A stretch of 64,000 bases of DNA from Methanobacterium sp. ERen5 (GTDB lineage Archaea; Methanobacteriota; Methanobacteria; Methanobacteriales; Methanobacteriaceae). Within the stretch, counting starts at the first letter, position 1. Each line of letters opens with the position of its first letter. This document shows positions 19,624-28,957 of this stretch, piece by piece. The notes below the pieces were generated by a model. It had not been told where the DNA came from. It saw only the letters and a list, made by a program, of their open reading frames with translations, and did no database searches. The stretch is from NCBI GenBank assembly GCA_024167805.1, contig CP099988.1, positions 2,240,001 through 2,304,000 of the forward strand. The letters run 5' to 3'. The position numbers and the translations under genes are program-made.

Positions 19624-19972
19624 ATTTTCACCCCCGGTAATTTATTTTTAATTACAAAGATCGTTATTATTTTAAAAAGAATAAATAGTTTCCTATATTA
19701 TCCTGAAAGATACGTGTTTTGCGTTGCTTTCGGAATTTTAAGACTTAAAAATTAGTAAATTGTTCTAATATTCACATACATATATATTTTATATTATTTT
19801 CAACGAGAAATTTCACAAATTAAAACATTTTTCCCCATATATCGGGAAATTGAGTGTAGCCCAAGCAAAACAAAAGAGAACTCTGAAATAAAAAATTCAA
19901 TAATTCCAGAAACAATGACATTTGATTTTATGCACTAACTTAAAAAAAATATGAAAATGGTTAAAAAAACCA
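19624..19972. other. Intergenic region between twin adhesins
   Basis: About 350 bases holding the ribosome site (GGGGGTGA) and presumed promoter of the upstream adhesin, with A+T-rich DNA. Nothing else recognised. Confidence 0.4.
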
Positions 19973-22900
19973 TTATTTCCTTACAGTTATTCCTCCAATT
20001 ACCATTAATAGGCCCACTATGAGTGGTGCTATCGGTAGTCCGGTGTTTGGTAGTTTAGTGTTGTGGTTGGTGTTGTTTCCTGTTCCATTGGTGTTGTTGT
20101 TATTGTTTTTTAGGACTTCGATGTTTACCGTGCCGTTTTGTGTGACATTTGTTGTGGTGTTTGATGTTATGGTTGGTATTATGGTGTAGTTTCCACTTTC
20201 CAGTGCTTTGAGTGTGATTTTGAGGTTTGGATCTCCTAAAACCACGTTGTTTAATGTCCATGTGAGTGTTCTTGTTACTGGATCGAAGGTCCAGTTTCCA
20301 CTGTCGCTGGTTCCTGTTATAAATTCCAATCCTGCAGGTATTTTAAAGCTTACAACTACGTTGTAGGCTGTGTCTGGTCCGCTGTTACCTAATTTGTAGT
20401 TTATGGTGAATGTTTCACCAAGCTTTGGATGTGTGTTGTTCACGGTGGTTTTAATGTAGAGCCCAGCCCATGGAGTCACATCCAGGTTACCGGTTCCATT
20501 ACTTCCAGAGTATGCATCGTCTCCATTGAAAATGGCGTTTACTGCGAAGTTACCTGAATTAGCTGCTATGTAATAGACTGTTGCTGCTCCTGTATTGTCT
20601 GTTGTTGCCGTTCCGATTGTTTGGCCGTTAACACGGAAGGTTATGGTTTTACCTGTGATGGCACTGCCATTTTCATCAGTCAATACTGCGATTAAATTGG
20701 TTTTGGTGCCGTGTTTTACAGTGGTATTTTTAACTACTAGTGATGTGTTTATTGGGTTTACTGTGAGTGTTCCCTTTCCTGTTGAGGATGCGTAAATATC
20801 ATCTTTTAGGAAGTTTGCTGTGATGGTGTAAGTTCCAATGGTTTGTGTTATGGCGTAGCTTAATGTTGCTGTTCCTGTACTGTCTGTCAGGACTTTCCCA
20901 ACAACAACTCCATTTATACTGAAGGTCACGGTTTTATCTTTAAGTGGATTTCCGTTATAATCTGTGAGTACTGCTGTTAAGTCGTTTTTGTCTCCGTGTT
21001 TTCCATTAACATTGTTCACGGTAATTTTGGTGTCTATTGGGTTTACTGTGAGTGTTCCTGTTCCATTGGCACTCTGGTATATTTGGTCGTTTAGTAATGA
21101 AGCGGTAATAGTATAATCACCCACAACTTCATTAATTTGGTAGTTGAATATGGCGATTCCATTGTTGTTGGTGGTTGCGCTGCCTACATTAATGCCGTTT
21201 ATGTAGAACACTAGATCTTTTCCGGATACAGGGTTTCCATTTTTATCCTTCAAACTGGCTTGAAGATCTACATAATCTCCGCGTGTACCTTTAGTATCAG
21301 ATACAGTAATGGAAGTAGTAATCTTGTTAACAGTTAGTTTAGATGTGTATGTTGATGGTTCGTAGGGGTTGGCTCCTCCGAATGTTATTAAGATGTAATA
21401 ATTTCCAGGGTTTCCAGTGATTGTGTAGTAGACTGTTACATCACCGTTGCCGTTGGTTGTACCTGTTAAATCGCTGTTTTTGATGTTGAAATGTATTTTT
21501 TGACCTTCTAGAGGGTTTCCATCTTTATCCTGTAAATGAGCCTTAATTGCAACTTTATCCCCAACTTCACCATTCACATCTTCAGAGGAAATCTGGGTAG
21601 GTATTAAAAGCACCGTTAACTTACCACTGGCTCTGCTGTCGCTGTAAATGGTACCTGTTCCATCGTAGTAAGCATCTAATGCGTAGACTCCTGATCTCCA
21701 TGAGGAGGGAATGGTCCAGTTTGTAGTTGCTATTCCGTTAACCACTTGAACTGTGATGCTTTGGCCATTGACTGTGAAGGTTACATATCCACCATCCACA
21801 GGGTTGCCGTCTTCATCCTTAACATGTGCAGTTAGCTTAATTTTTTCTCCAGGGTAGTTTTTAGCATCATCAACAGTTGTGGTTGTAGTTAATGGTGTTA
21901 CGTTAATTGTGGTATATTGTGTTTCATCACCGGAAGTTGCGTTAACTTTAGCGAGACCTATTTGCGATCCTGTAAAAACTGCAGTTGCAAGACCATCTTG
22001 TATAGTGCCAGGGGTTGTGATCTGTCCTAAGTTTGTAGAGAAATCGACAGATAAACCGTTGGGTATGTGGTCAACAGCAGGATTTAATTTTGTGACAGTT
22101 CCTGTTGCACTGTTGTAGAGGTTGTTGAAGTCGACAGTAGCTTTGGTACTATTTCCAGATTTAATACTGGATTCATCCGAAGTTAAAATCATGTAGATCC
22201 AGTTATCTGCAGTGGATGGTCCTTCAATACCGTTTGGTCCAGTATTTGAATTCCACCAGCAACTGTTTACATTTAGGTTACTTTGATATCTGTTGTCAAT
22301 GTTGTTTGTGGTAGTAACGTCAGTGGCCTTGTTACCAACAAAACTACAGAAATGGATATTGGCGTTGACAGTATTCCCGTACAAAGTTACACTTCCTCCC
22401 TGAGTTGCTGTGTTGTTTATGAAACTGGAATTACTTATGTCAATATTGCCCATGGGGGAGAAGATGCATCCGCCACTAAACGCTGTGTTAGCTATGAAGC
22501 TGCAGTTGTTTACTGTGAGTGTTCCGTTGTTGTAGATAGTTCCACCACCTGAAGTACTAGTAGTTGCATCGTTGTTTAGGAGATCTGTGTTGGACACGAG
22601 TAATGTACCAACATCTGTGTTTGCTATGGCTGAACCACCACCCCACGGAGCATAGGTTGTTTTGCAATTGGTGAATGCAGTGTTCTCTACAGTTGTGTGG
22701 CCATGGTTTAAAATTCCGCCTCCAAAGTTACTCTTTCCATGGGTTATGGTCAAGTTTTTGAGGATGAAGTTAATATTGTTATCTATTACGAATATTCTGG
22801 ATGAATCTAAACCACTGATGGTTGTTTTGGTTTTTCCAGCACCTATAATTGTCATGTTATGGTTTATTTCGATATTGGTGTTTCCTGCTCCAATGTATGT

Positions 22901-23137
22901 TCCACTAGAAATAGATACAATGCCTCCATTATTCACGGTAGCCGTTGCATTTTTAATGGTCAACTTAGCAGATTGAGGGGTCAAACCATCATTTGCATCG
23001 TTTCCTGACGATCCACTAACGTATATGTGATCTCCGGGGGTTGAAGGTGCTGCAGATGCACTGCTCATGCATATGAAAAATAAACCTCCAATCACCAGTA
23101 AAATCAGTAATCGTGTTGTAATTAAATTTTTTTGTAT
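19973..23137 (-). CDS. Adhesin-like protein: beta-helix, five Ig-like repeats, DUF11, LPNTG-type C-terminus; ATA start
   Basis: About 1054 residues and a clear paralogue of the preceding adhesin. GGAGGT lies six bases before an ATA (23137) that opens a full signal peptide (QKNLITTR, long hydrophobic core, CMSSASAAP). The only ordinary start upstream of the core's end, a GTG at 23095, is inside the hydrophobic core. Domains: beta-helix with GGGILNHG and GGTIYNNG rungs, five Ig-like repeats, a DUF11 domain, and the end KLPNTGLPIAPLIVGLL then VRK. The last 130 residues match the neighbour almost exactly, pointing to recent duplication or gene conversion. Confidence 0.85.
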   Translation of the reverse strand: MQKNLITTRLLILLVIGGLFFICMSSASAAPSTPGDHIYVSGSSGNDANDGLTPQSAKLTIKNATATVNNGGIVSISSGTYIGAGNTNIEINHNMTIIGAGKTKTTISGLDSSRIFVIDNNINFILKNLTITHGKSNFGGGILNHGHTTVENTAFTNCKTTYAPWGGGSAIANTDVGTLLVSNTDLLNNDATTSTSGGGTIYNNGTLTVNNCSFIANTAFSGGCIFSPMGNIDISNSSFINNTATQGGSVTLYGNTVNANIHFCSFVGNKATDVTTTNNIDNRYQSNLNVNSCWWNSNTGPNGIEGPSTADNWIYMILTSDESSIKSGNSTKATVDFNNLYNSATGTVTKLNPAVDHIPNGLSVDFSTNLGQITTPGTIQDGLATAVFTGSQIGLAKVNATSGDETQYTTINVTPLTTTTTVDDAKNYPGEKIKLTAHVKDEDGNPVDGGYVTFTVNGQSITVQVVNGIATTNWTIPSSWRSGVYALDAYYDGTGTIYSDSRASGKLTVLLIPTQISSEDVNGEVGDKVAIKAHLQDKDGNPLEGQKIHFNIKNSDLTGTTNGNGDVTVYYTITGNPGNYYILITFGGANPYEPSTYTSKLTVNKITTSITVSDTKGTRGDYVDLQASLKDKNGNPVSGKDLVFYINGINVGSATTNNNGIAIFNYQINEVVGDYTITASLLNDQIYQSANGTGTLTVNPIDTKITVNNVNGKHGDKNDLTAVLTDYNGNPLKDKTVTFSINGVVVGKVLTDSTGTATLSYAITQTIGTYTITANFLKDDIYASSTGKGTLTVNPINTSLVVKNTTVKHGTKTNLIAVLTDENGSAITGKTITFRVNGQTIGTATTDNTGAATVYYIAANSGNFAVNAIFNGDDAYSGSNGTGNLDVTPWAGLYIKTTVNNTHPKLGETFTINYKLGNSGPDTAYNVVVSFKIPAGLEFITGTSDSGNWTFDPVTRTLTWTLNNVVLGDPNLKITLKALESGNYTIIPTITSNTTTNVTQNGTVNIEVLKNNNNNTNGTGNNTNHNTKLPNTGLPIAPLIVGLLMVIGGITVRK

Positions 23138-23530
23138 ATTTTCACCTCCTTTGTGATTTATTTTTAATTACACAAAACCATTTTAAATTCTACAAGCTAA
23201 AATACTTTTCTAATTCTTTTTCAACAATTAATATGGGTTGTATTGGCTATTTTGTTTAGAATATGCCCAAATAACTAGATTTATATCAAATAATAACCAT
23301 TAAAGAGGTTTTTAAGCTATTGAATGAGTTGTAAACTGATAAATAGTAGGTATAATCGATGATATATATCACAAAAAATGATTGGGTGTTGGTAGGTTGG
23401 TTTGAATATGTTAGTTTTTTTATTGGGTAAAGATCCATAACTCAATACGTATTATTATATTTAGAAAAGATCATAAATAATAATAGTGTCAAAATTAGTA
23501 GGATGGAAATTTAATTGGAGGGAATGAACC
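23138..23530. other. Intergenic region, divergent promoters
   Basis: About 390 A+T-rich bases between the adhesin and the Fic-like gene, read divergently. The strong GGAGGTGA site of the adhesin is at 23142-23149 on the minus strand. Nothing else recognised. Confidence 0.4.
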
Positions 23531-24502
23531 ATGTTTGATCCGAAATTTATTTACACCCACAAACTTGTAGATGTTTTGTCACAAATATCGGCAGCAGATG
23601 CGATTATTAACAATACCAACTTATTTAAGTCATACGATCTACTTTTTAAAGACAGTGCAATGGTTAAATCTACATATCACTCGACATCCCTAGCAGGAAA
23701 TCCACTCACAATTAAACAGGTCAATCAACTCTTCAATGGTGAAGAGGTCCAAACAAACGAGGTTGGTGTGTGGGAAGTACTAAACTACTTCAGTGTGATT
23801 GAAAAACTTGACAACTACTATGAAGCAGGATTGAATGAAGATACCCTTGGAGAAATAAACAGGACTCTTACGATTGGAACATTAAAAAATCCTGAATTGT
23901 CTGGAAACTACAAAGATTCCCAACTCAAGGGAGCCATGCGTGAATTTTTAACATGGCTTAGGAGTGAAACTCATTTGCATCCTGTTTTAGCTGCAGCCAT
24001 AGCCCACCATACCATTTTAGGCAAGCTGCCATTCCACAAAGGTAATGGAAAAACAGCTCGTATAATGGTTTACCTGGTTTTCAAACTGAAACAATTCAAT
24101 TGTCGTGGTTACTACCAGTTAGATGAAGAATTCCATGAAAACATGGTATCTTACAAGGATGCAGTGTTGGAAAGTACAGAAACTGAAGACATGACCAACT
24201 GGCTTGAATATTTTGCAGAGACTGTATTAATTTCCATATTAAGGACTAAAAAATATGTTCTGGATATCTACAGAGAAAAATGTATCCCCCATAACTTGAA
24301 TCAGCTACCAATTTCTCCGAATGAGATCAAGATATTCCAGTTTTTAAGGATTCATAAAAAGATAAGAAGTCAAGATATACAGAAGATGTTTGGAGTATCA
24401 CACCACGGAGTATTCAAATACATACAGAAACTCCTAGATTATGGTGTTATTGAAGTAATGGGTCGTGGAAGAAACACGTGCTATGTTTTCAAACATCAAT
24501 AG
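23531..24502 (+). CDS. Fic-domain protein with degenerate active site and C-terminal winged helix
   Basis: A 323-residue protein with Fic architecture: N-terminal helical part, Fic core (about 105-215) and a winged helix-turn-helix (about 262-323: GVSHHGVFKYIQKLLDYGVIEV). The Fic core keeps HPVLAAAIAHHT, but the signature HPFxDGNGR reads LPFHKGNGKTAR (residues 166-177): the catalytic His is Leu166 and the acidic residue is Lys170. The inhibitory motif S/TxxxEGN reads SLAGN, with Ala55 in place of Glu. Both the active residue and its inhibitor are lost, so AMP transfer is unlikely by the known mechanism. It may be a nucleotide-binding regulator. GGAGGG precedes the ATG. Not adjacent to a toxin or antitoxin gene. 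Confidence 0.85.
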   Translation: MFDPKFIYTHKLVDVLSQISAADAIINNTNLFKSYDLLFKDSAMVKSTYHSTSLAGNPLTIKQVNQLFNGEEVQTNEVGVWEVLNYFSVIEKLDNYYEAGLNEDTLGEINRTLTIGTLKNPELSGNYKDSQLKGAMREFLTWLRSETHLHPVLAAAIAHHTILGKLPFHKGNGKTARIMVYLVFKLKQFNCRGYYQLDEEFHENMVSYKDAVLESTETEDMTNWLEYFAETVLISILRTKKYVLDIYREKCIPHNLNQLPISPNEIKIFQFLRIHKKIRSQDIQKMFGVSHHGVFKYIQKLLDYGVIEVMGRGRNTCYVFKHQ

Positions 24503-24727
24503 TACCCAAATTAATAATCCTTGATAGTCACAGTTGTTAGGGTTTACCAACTAACTGGAAAATTTTTTACAAGAACCTTTAAGAGTTTATTAAAATCTTT
24601 AATCAGATTTTATTAGAATATATAGTTCAATGAACTAATTATTGTAAGTTTATTCAATTTACAATTCTGATTTTATAATAGTTTAGATCTGCAACTTTTT
24701 TTACTTACAAATTTTTTAGGTTTGTAT

Positions 24728-25672
24728 TTAGTTTTCTAATTTGGTTTTCAAAAACTTTATAGTATTATCCAGTCCTTCATCCAAGGAAACTGTTGGTTTC
24801 CAATCAATCAGACCTTTAACTTTAGTAATATCTGGACATCTCAGTTTTGGATCGTCTTCGGGCAGTGCTTTATAAACAATTTTTGAATTGGAATTGGTTT
24901 TTTGTAAAATTATTTCTGCAAAATCTATAATTTTATATTCGTCTGGATTTCCAAGATTCATTATCTCTCCATCCAATCCATCCTTAGTGGAAATTTTATA
25001 AATTCCATCAACCAAGTCGTTAACGTAACAGAAACTTCGGGTTTGTTTCCCATTTCCATATACAGTCAAATCTTTATGGGTCAATGCTTGTGCAATAAAG
25101 TTAGGCACAACTCTACCATCATTTATTTTCATTTTAGGTCCGTAGGTATTGAATATGCGTACTATTCTAATGTCAATTTTGTTTTTTCTAAAATATGCCA
25201 TTGAAAGGGCTTCTGAAAATCTTTTTGACTCGTCATACACTGATCTGACACCATGTGTGTTGACATTTCCCCAGTAAGATTCTGGTTGGGGATTGATTAA
25301 TGGATCTCCATAAATTTCGGATGTGGAAGCGAATATATATCTAGAATTTTTTTCTTTAGCAATTTCCAATGTATTATGTGTTCCAAAGGAATCCACCCTT
25401 AACGTTTCCAGTTGATACTCCATATAATCCTCAGGGCTTGCAGGACATGCAAAATGGAGAACAATGTCAATATTATTCTCAATTTTTATGGGATTTATTA
25501 TGTCATGTTCAATGAATTCAAAATTTTCATGATCTACGATATCTGATATATTTTCTGGACTTCCAGTTAGGAAATTGTCTATTCCAATCACATAACATCC
25601 TTCTTCAATGAATTTATTTGCCAAATGGCTTCCTATAAATCCTGCAACTCCAGTTATTAAAACTCTTAACAT
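24728..25672 (-). CDS. UDP-glucuronate decarboxylase (UDP-xylose synthase)-like SDR enzyme
   Basis: A 314-residue extended short-chain dehydrogenase. The NAD site is TGVAGFIGS (residues 7-15), the catalytic pair is YDESK (Tyr146, Lys150), and the segment NPQPESYWGNVN just before it is the hallmark of UDP-glucuronate decarboxylases rather than of 4-epimerases. The enzyme oxidises and decarboxylates UDP-glucuronate to UDP-xylose; related members make the 4-keto product. AAGGTGA lies upstream of the ATG. It stands alone among adhesin and transport genes, and may supply a sugar for surface glycans. Family certain; product likely. Confidence 0.85.
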   Translation of the reverse strand: MLRVLITGVAGFIGSHLANKFIEEGCYVIGIDNFLTGSPENISDIVDHENFEFIEHDIINPIKIENNIDIVLHFACPASPEDYMEYQLETLRVDSFGTHNTLEIAKEKNSRYIFASTSEIYGDPLINPQPESYWGNVNTHGVRSVYDESKRFSEALSMAYFRKNKIDIRIVRIFNTYGPKMKINDGRVVPNFIAQALTHKDLTVYGNGKQTRSFCYVNDLVDGIYKISTKDGLDGEIMNLGNPDEYKIIDFAEIILQKTNSNSKIVYKALPEDDPKLRCPDITKVKGLIDWKPTVSLDEGLDNTIKFLKTKLEN

Positions 25673-26052
25673 TAATGTTTCACCTTGAAATTGTGTTTAA
25701 GCATGTTAAATTGAATTTAACATTTTTATTAGTATGTTTTATGAATATTTATAGAGAATTTCTATAAACCTTTTTGATTGGTTAATTTTTGGGGTTAATT
25801 GTTTATTACGATATATGTTACTAAACAATAAATAGAAAAAAACTAAAAATGGACCAAAATAAGGCGAAACTTATTCTAAAAAAATAAAAATATAAAAAAA
25901 TTTTACTAAAAAAACTTAAAAACAAAAAAAAGTAAGTTAAAAGAAATTATCTGTAATATTTTTATCTGTATAAACTCAAACTATATAGTATATTCCATGT
26001 TTTTAATCATGAAACTTGGCTGTGTTCCTGGGGATTTATGTAGTAATAAATA
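25673..26052. other. Intergenic region with A-tracts and TATA-like box
   Basis: About 380 bases, extremely A-rich between 25830 and 25950. ACTATATAGTATA at 25980-25992 is a good archaeal TATA-box candidate for the downstream channel gene. No coding sequence seen. Confidence 0.4.
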
Positions 26053-27321
26053 GTGGGGCTGGTATTTATTTCAGATAATTTTAACCTTAAATCGAAGGCT
26101 TACTGGAAAAAAATGGGATGGGGACTTTTATTAGGTTTAATAGGTGGCATTTCTGCTTTGGTATTTGTTGTGTTGATGAATCTTGGTCAGAGCTTCTTCG
26201 TACCACATATCACCCAGAACTGGACACCCTTCTCTGGACCGTGGTGGATCGTTTTATTAATGACTGGTGTAGGGGTTATAATTGGACTCATACATCGTTA
26301 CACTCCAGCCAAAGAGATGGATGTCTTTGGATCCTTTGACAAGGGTTACCTCGATCCCAAACCCATGCCGTCATCAGTTTTAGCATCGCTCATTTCAATA
26401 ATTGGAGGTTTCAGTTTGGGTCCGGAGGTATCAACTGGAATGTTGTCTGGAGGTCTTGCAAGTTGGATCTCAAAGAAAAGGAATTTGGATCCTGAAATTA
26501 CCAAGACCAACTACTTGAGCAGTGTTTCAGGTGCTTGGTCTGGCCTATTCACATCTCCCCTTGCAATGATTTTCATACTCCTTGAAACCAAACACAAACA
26601 ATCTGTACTCTACTACGGCACACTTTTAATTGCAGGACTGGCAGCGGTGATTGGATTCAGCATATTCTACTCTGCACAGGGATTTAATTACTCTTCACTA
26701 CTGGGAATTTTATCTCCACCAGAGTACCATCTGGAAATCTGGCATTTGGGTGCAGGAATAATCATGGGGATCATCGCAGTACCGGTTGCCCTGTTATTTG
26801 TGGTGTTTACCAAGATATTTGACAGACTCATAAAACCTTTGGACAAGAAACCGGTGATTAGAAGTACAATTGGGGGTCTTCTCCTTGGACTTTTAGTTTT
26901 TGCACTGCCTGTAACACTTGGTCTGGGAACAACTTCCATGCTCCTTGTGTACCAAGATGCAGCTGAAATAGGTGCAGTGCTCCTACTCATATTTGCCATT
27001 GCAAAGATGGCAGCGTTAACTGGAGCCCTTAGATTTGGATTTATAGGGGGGCCAATATTTCCACTCCTCTTCACTGGTTCATGTATGGGGGCCTTGATAC
27101 ACCTGCTCTTCCCAGCTGTGCCTGTGGGTCTTGCAATGGGATGTATGATAGTGGCAGTACCTGCAGCAATTGTCCCAATTCCACTTGCCCTTGCAGCCAT
27201 TGGCATAATAATTATAGGAGTATCTCCACAAGATGCCCTGCCAATAATAATAGCTGCACTGGTTGCATTTTCCACAACCAGAGGATTCATACTCAAGGGG
27301 GAAGAGGTTGAAACTGTCTAA
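26053..27321 (+). CDS. CLC-family chloride channel/transporter
   Basis: A 422-residue membrane protein with ten or more hydrophobic helices. CLC signatures are recognisable though divergent: GGFSLGPEVSTG (about 115-126, matching the GxxGPE selectivity segment), and GAWSGLFTSPLAMIF and LRFGFIGGPIFPLL near the end. CLC proteins move chloride or other anions, either passively or coupled to protons. The start is uncertain: I use the GTG at 26053, which lacks a good ribosome site. It lies just upstream of a CPA1 antiporter in the same direction, suggesting joint ion or pH homeostasis. Confidence 0.8.
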   Translation: MGLVFISDNFNLKSKAYWKKMGWGLLLGLIGGISALVFVVLMNLGQSFFVPHITQNWTPFSGPWWIVLLMTGVGVIIGLIHRYTPAKEMDVFGSFDKGYLDPKPMPSSVLASLISIIGGFSLGPEVSTGMLSGGLASWISKKRNLDPEITKTNYLSSVSGAWSGLFTSPLAMIFILLETKHKQSVLYYGTLLIAGLAAVIGFSIFYSAQGFNYSSLLGILSPPEYHLEIWHLGAGIIMGIIAVPVALLFVVFTKIFDRLIKPLDKKPVIRSTIGGLLLGLLVFALPVTLGLGTTSMLLVYQDAAEIGAVLLLIFAIAKMAALTGALRFGFIGGPIFPLLFTGSCMGALIHLLFPAVPVGLAMGCMIVAVPAAIVPIPLALAAIGIIIIGVSPQDALPIIIAALVAFSTTRGFILKGEEVETV

Positions 27322-27423
27322 GGATAGAAACCAATTCAAAATTCAACTTTTGAGTATTTGTAAGTCTTTCCAATGAACTGCTGTGTATAAAAAAAGGATC
27401 TGTTAATGGATGTGTGATGTAGC

Positions 27424-28677
27424 ATGATAGAGTTACTTTTCTTCTTTGTTGTACTGCTTGTTGTGTCAATTTTTTCGGCGGTACTTGGAAGGCTGCCACT
27501 GAGTTTTCAGATGATATTCATACTCGCTGGAATGGCTGTTGGATGGGCTGTGACAGGCTACATCGATGTTAGCAAACCTCCCTATTCTACCTTCATATTT
27601 TTAATAGCAGAAATTGCCCTGGTCCTGGTACTTTTCACAGATGCTTCGAGGGTGGGTCTCAAGGCCCTTAGAAACAATCTCAGCACACGGCTTTTAATAA
27701 TAGGACTTCCTTTAACCATAATATTTGGAGTTGTGGTGGCCGTACTTCTCTTCCCATCCATACCATGGTGGGTTGGTGGGATCATTGGAGCGGCCCTTGC
27801 ACCCACAGACGCTGCCCTAGGTCAGATAGTTGTCCAGAACCTTAAGGTGCCTGAAAGAATAAGGCGAACCATCGAGATTGAAAGCGGATTAAACGATGGT
27901 GGAGCTGTACCATTTCTCCTGGTCTTCATTGCCATAGGGTTAGCATCAGAAGTTTTCAGACCAATGGGATACTTCGTAGAAGTTGCAATAGAACAGATAA
28001 TCTTTGGAGCAATTGCAGGTTTGCTTATAGGGATTGTTGGGGGTAAAATTGTCCTGAAGGCTCGGGAAAAAAATTGGATCACACCAGAGTATCAGAGAAT
28101 AGCCTATCTGTGCCTGGCACTCATGACCTTCTTCGTTGCAGATGAACTTGGAGGAAGTGGATTTATAGCAGCATTCATAGGTGGTCTATCATTGGGTTAT
28201 GTAGTGAAGGATGCTGGAGATACGCTCATGGACTTTTCAGAGGCAGAAGGCCAGCTCTTAAATTTAGCAGTGTTTTTCCTCCTGGGTATAGTAGTACTAC
28301 CCCTTCTACCGCAAATCACATGGCAGATAATACTCTACGCAGTTTTAAGCCTCACGGTGATAAGGATGATACCTGTTGCACTTTCCCTGATTGGAACCAA
28401 GCAGAGTCTAGATTCCATATTGTTTATTGGTTGGTTTGGACCAAGGGGACTTGCATCAATCGTACTTGCATTACTTGCATTGGCAGAGCTTGATGTTTTT
28501 CCAGGGGACACAACCTTTGTTTCGGTTGTATTTGTCACAGTACTCCTGAGTGTGTTTGCCCATGGATTTTCAGCCTCACCACTTTCAAACATTTATGCAC
28601 GACGGGTCAAAAAAATACAGCTGATAATGACCCGTAAATATTTATCTGGAATATATTGGTTCTCAATAATTTTTTAA
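27424..28677 (+). CDS. CPA1-type Na+(K+)/H+ antiporter (NhaP-like)
   Basis: A 417-residue membrane protein with about 12 helices. Conserved features of the CPA1 family are present: APTDAALGQIVV (about 119-130, the TD helix) and ESGLNDGGAVPFLLV (about 149-163, the ND helix that carries cation and proton). It exchanges cytoplasmic Na+ or K+ for protons. It starts with ATG at 27424, 102 bases after the CLC gene and in the same direction, so co-transcription is plausible. No C-terminal TrkA domain is present. Confidence 0.85.
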   Translation: MIELLFFFVVLLVVSIFSAVLGRLPLSFQMIFILAGMAVGWAVTGYIDVSKPPYSTFIFLIAEIALVLVLFTDASRVGLKALRNNLSTRLLIIGLPLTIIFGVVVAVLLFPSIPWWVGGIIGAALAPTDAALGQIVVQNLKVPERIRRTIEIESGLNDGGAVPFLLVFIAIGLASEVFRPMGYFVEVAIEQIIFGAIAGLLIGIVGGKIVLKAREKNWITPEYQRIAYLCLALMTFFVADELGGSGFIAAFIGGLSLGYVVKDAGDTLMDFSEAEGQLLNLAVFFLLGIVVLPLLPQITWQIILYAVLSLTVIRMIPVALSLIGTKQSLDSILFIGWFGPRGLASIVLALLALAELDVFPGDTTFVSVVFVTVLLSVFAHGFSASPLSNIYARRVKKIQLIMTRKYLSGIYWFSIIF

Positions 28678-28957
28678 AATCTTTTTTAAATCCTTTATTT
28701 CATATTTTTTATATTTAAGTCCATTATTATTTCTTTTTTTCGCCATATAGGCATATATGTGGGGTTTTATCAGATTCTACTCTGTATTGGATTGATTTTT
28801 TGAGGTCTATTTTTTTCTGTGTACTGTTCAGCACTTAGAAAACCAATAGAAAAACACTAATAGTGAATAAAAGTTCACATAAAGAAAACTATATTTATTG
28901 GTTGGTTTCATAAGCATTGATTGAAAACTAATAAAAAAAATGGGACAGGTGTGAAAA

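Noticed and set aside
26688..27296. 202-codon minus-strand frame under the CLC gene
   Set aside because: Antisense shadow of a well-supported transporter; Ser/Pro/Thr-rich composition and no ribosome site.
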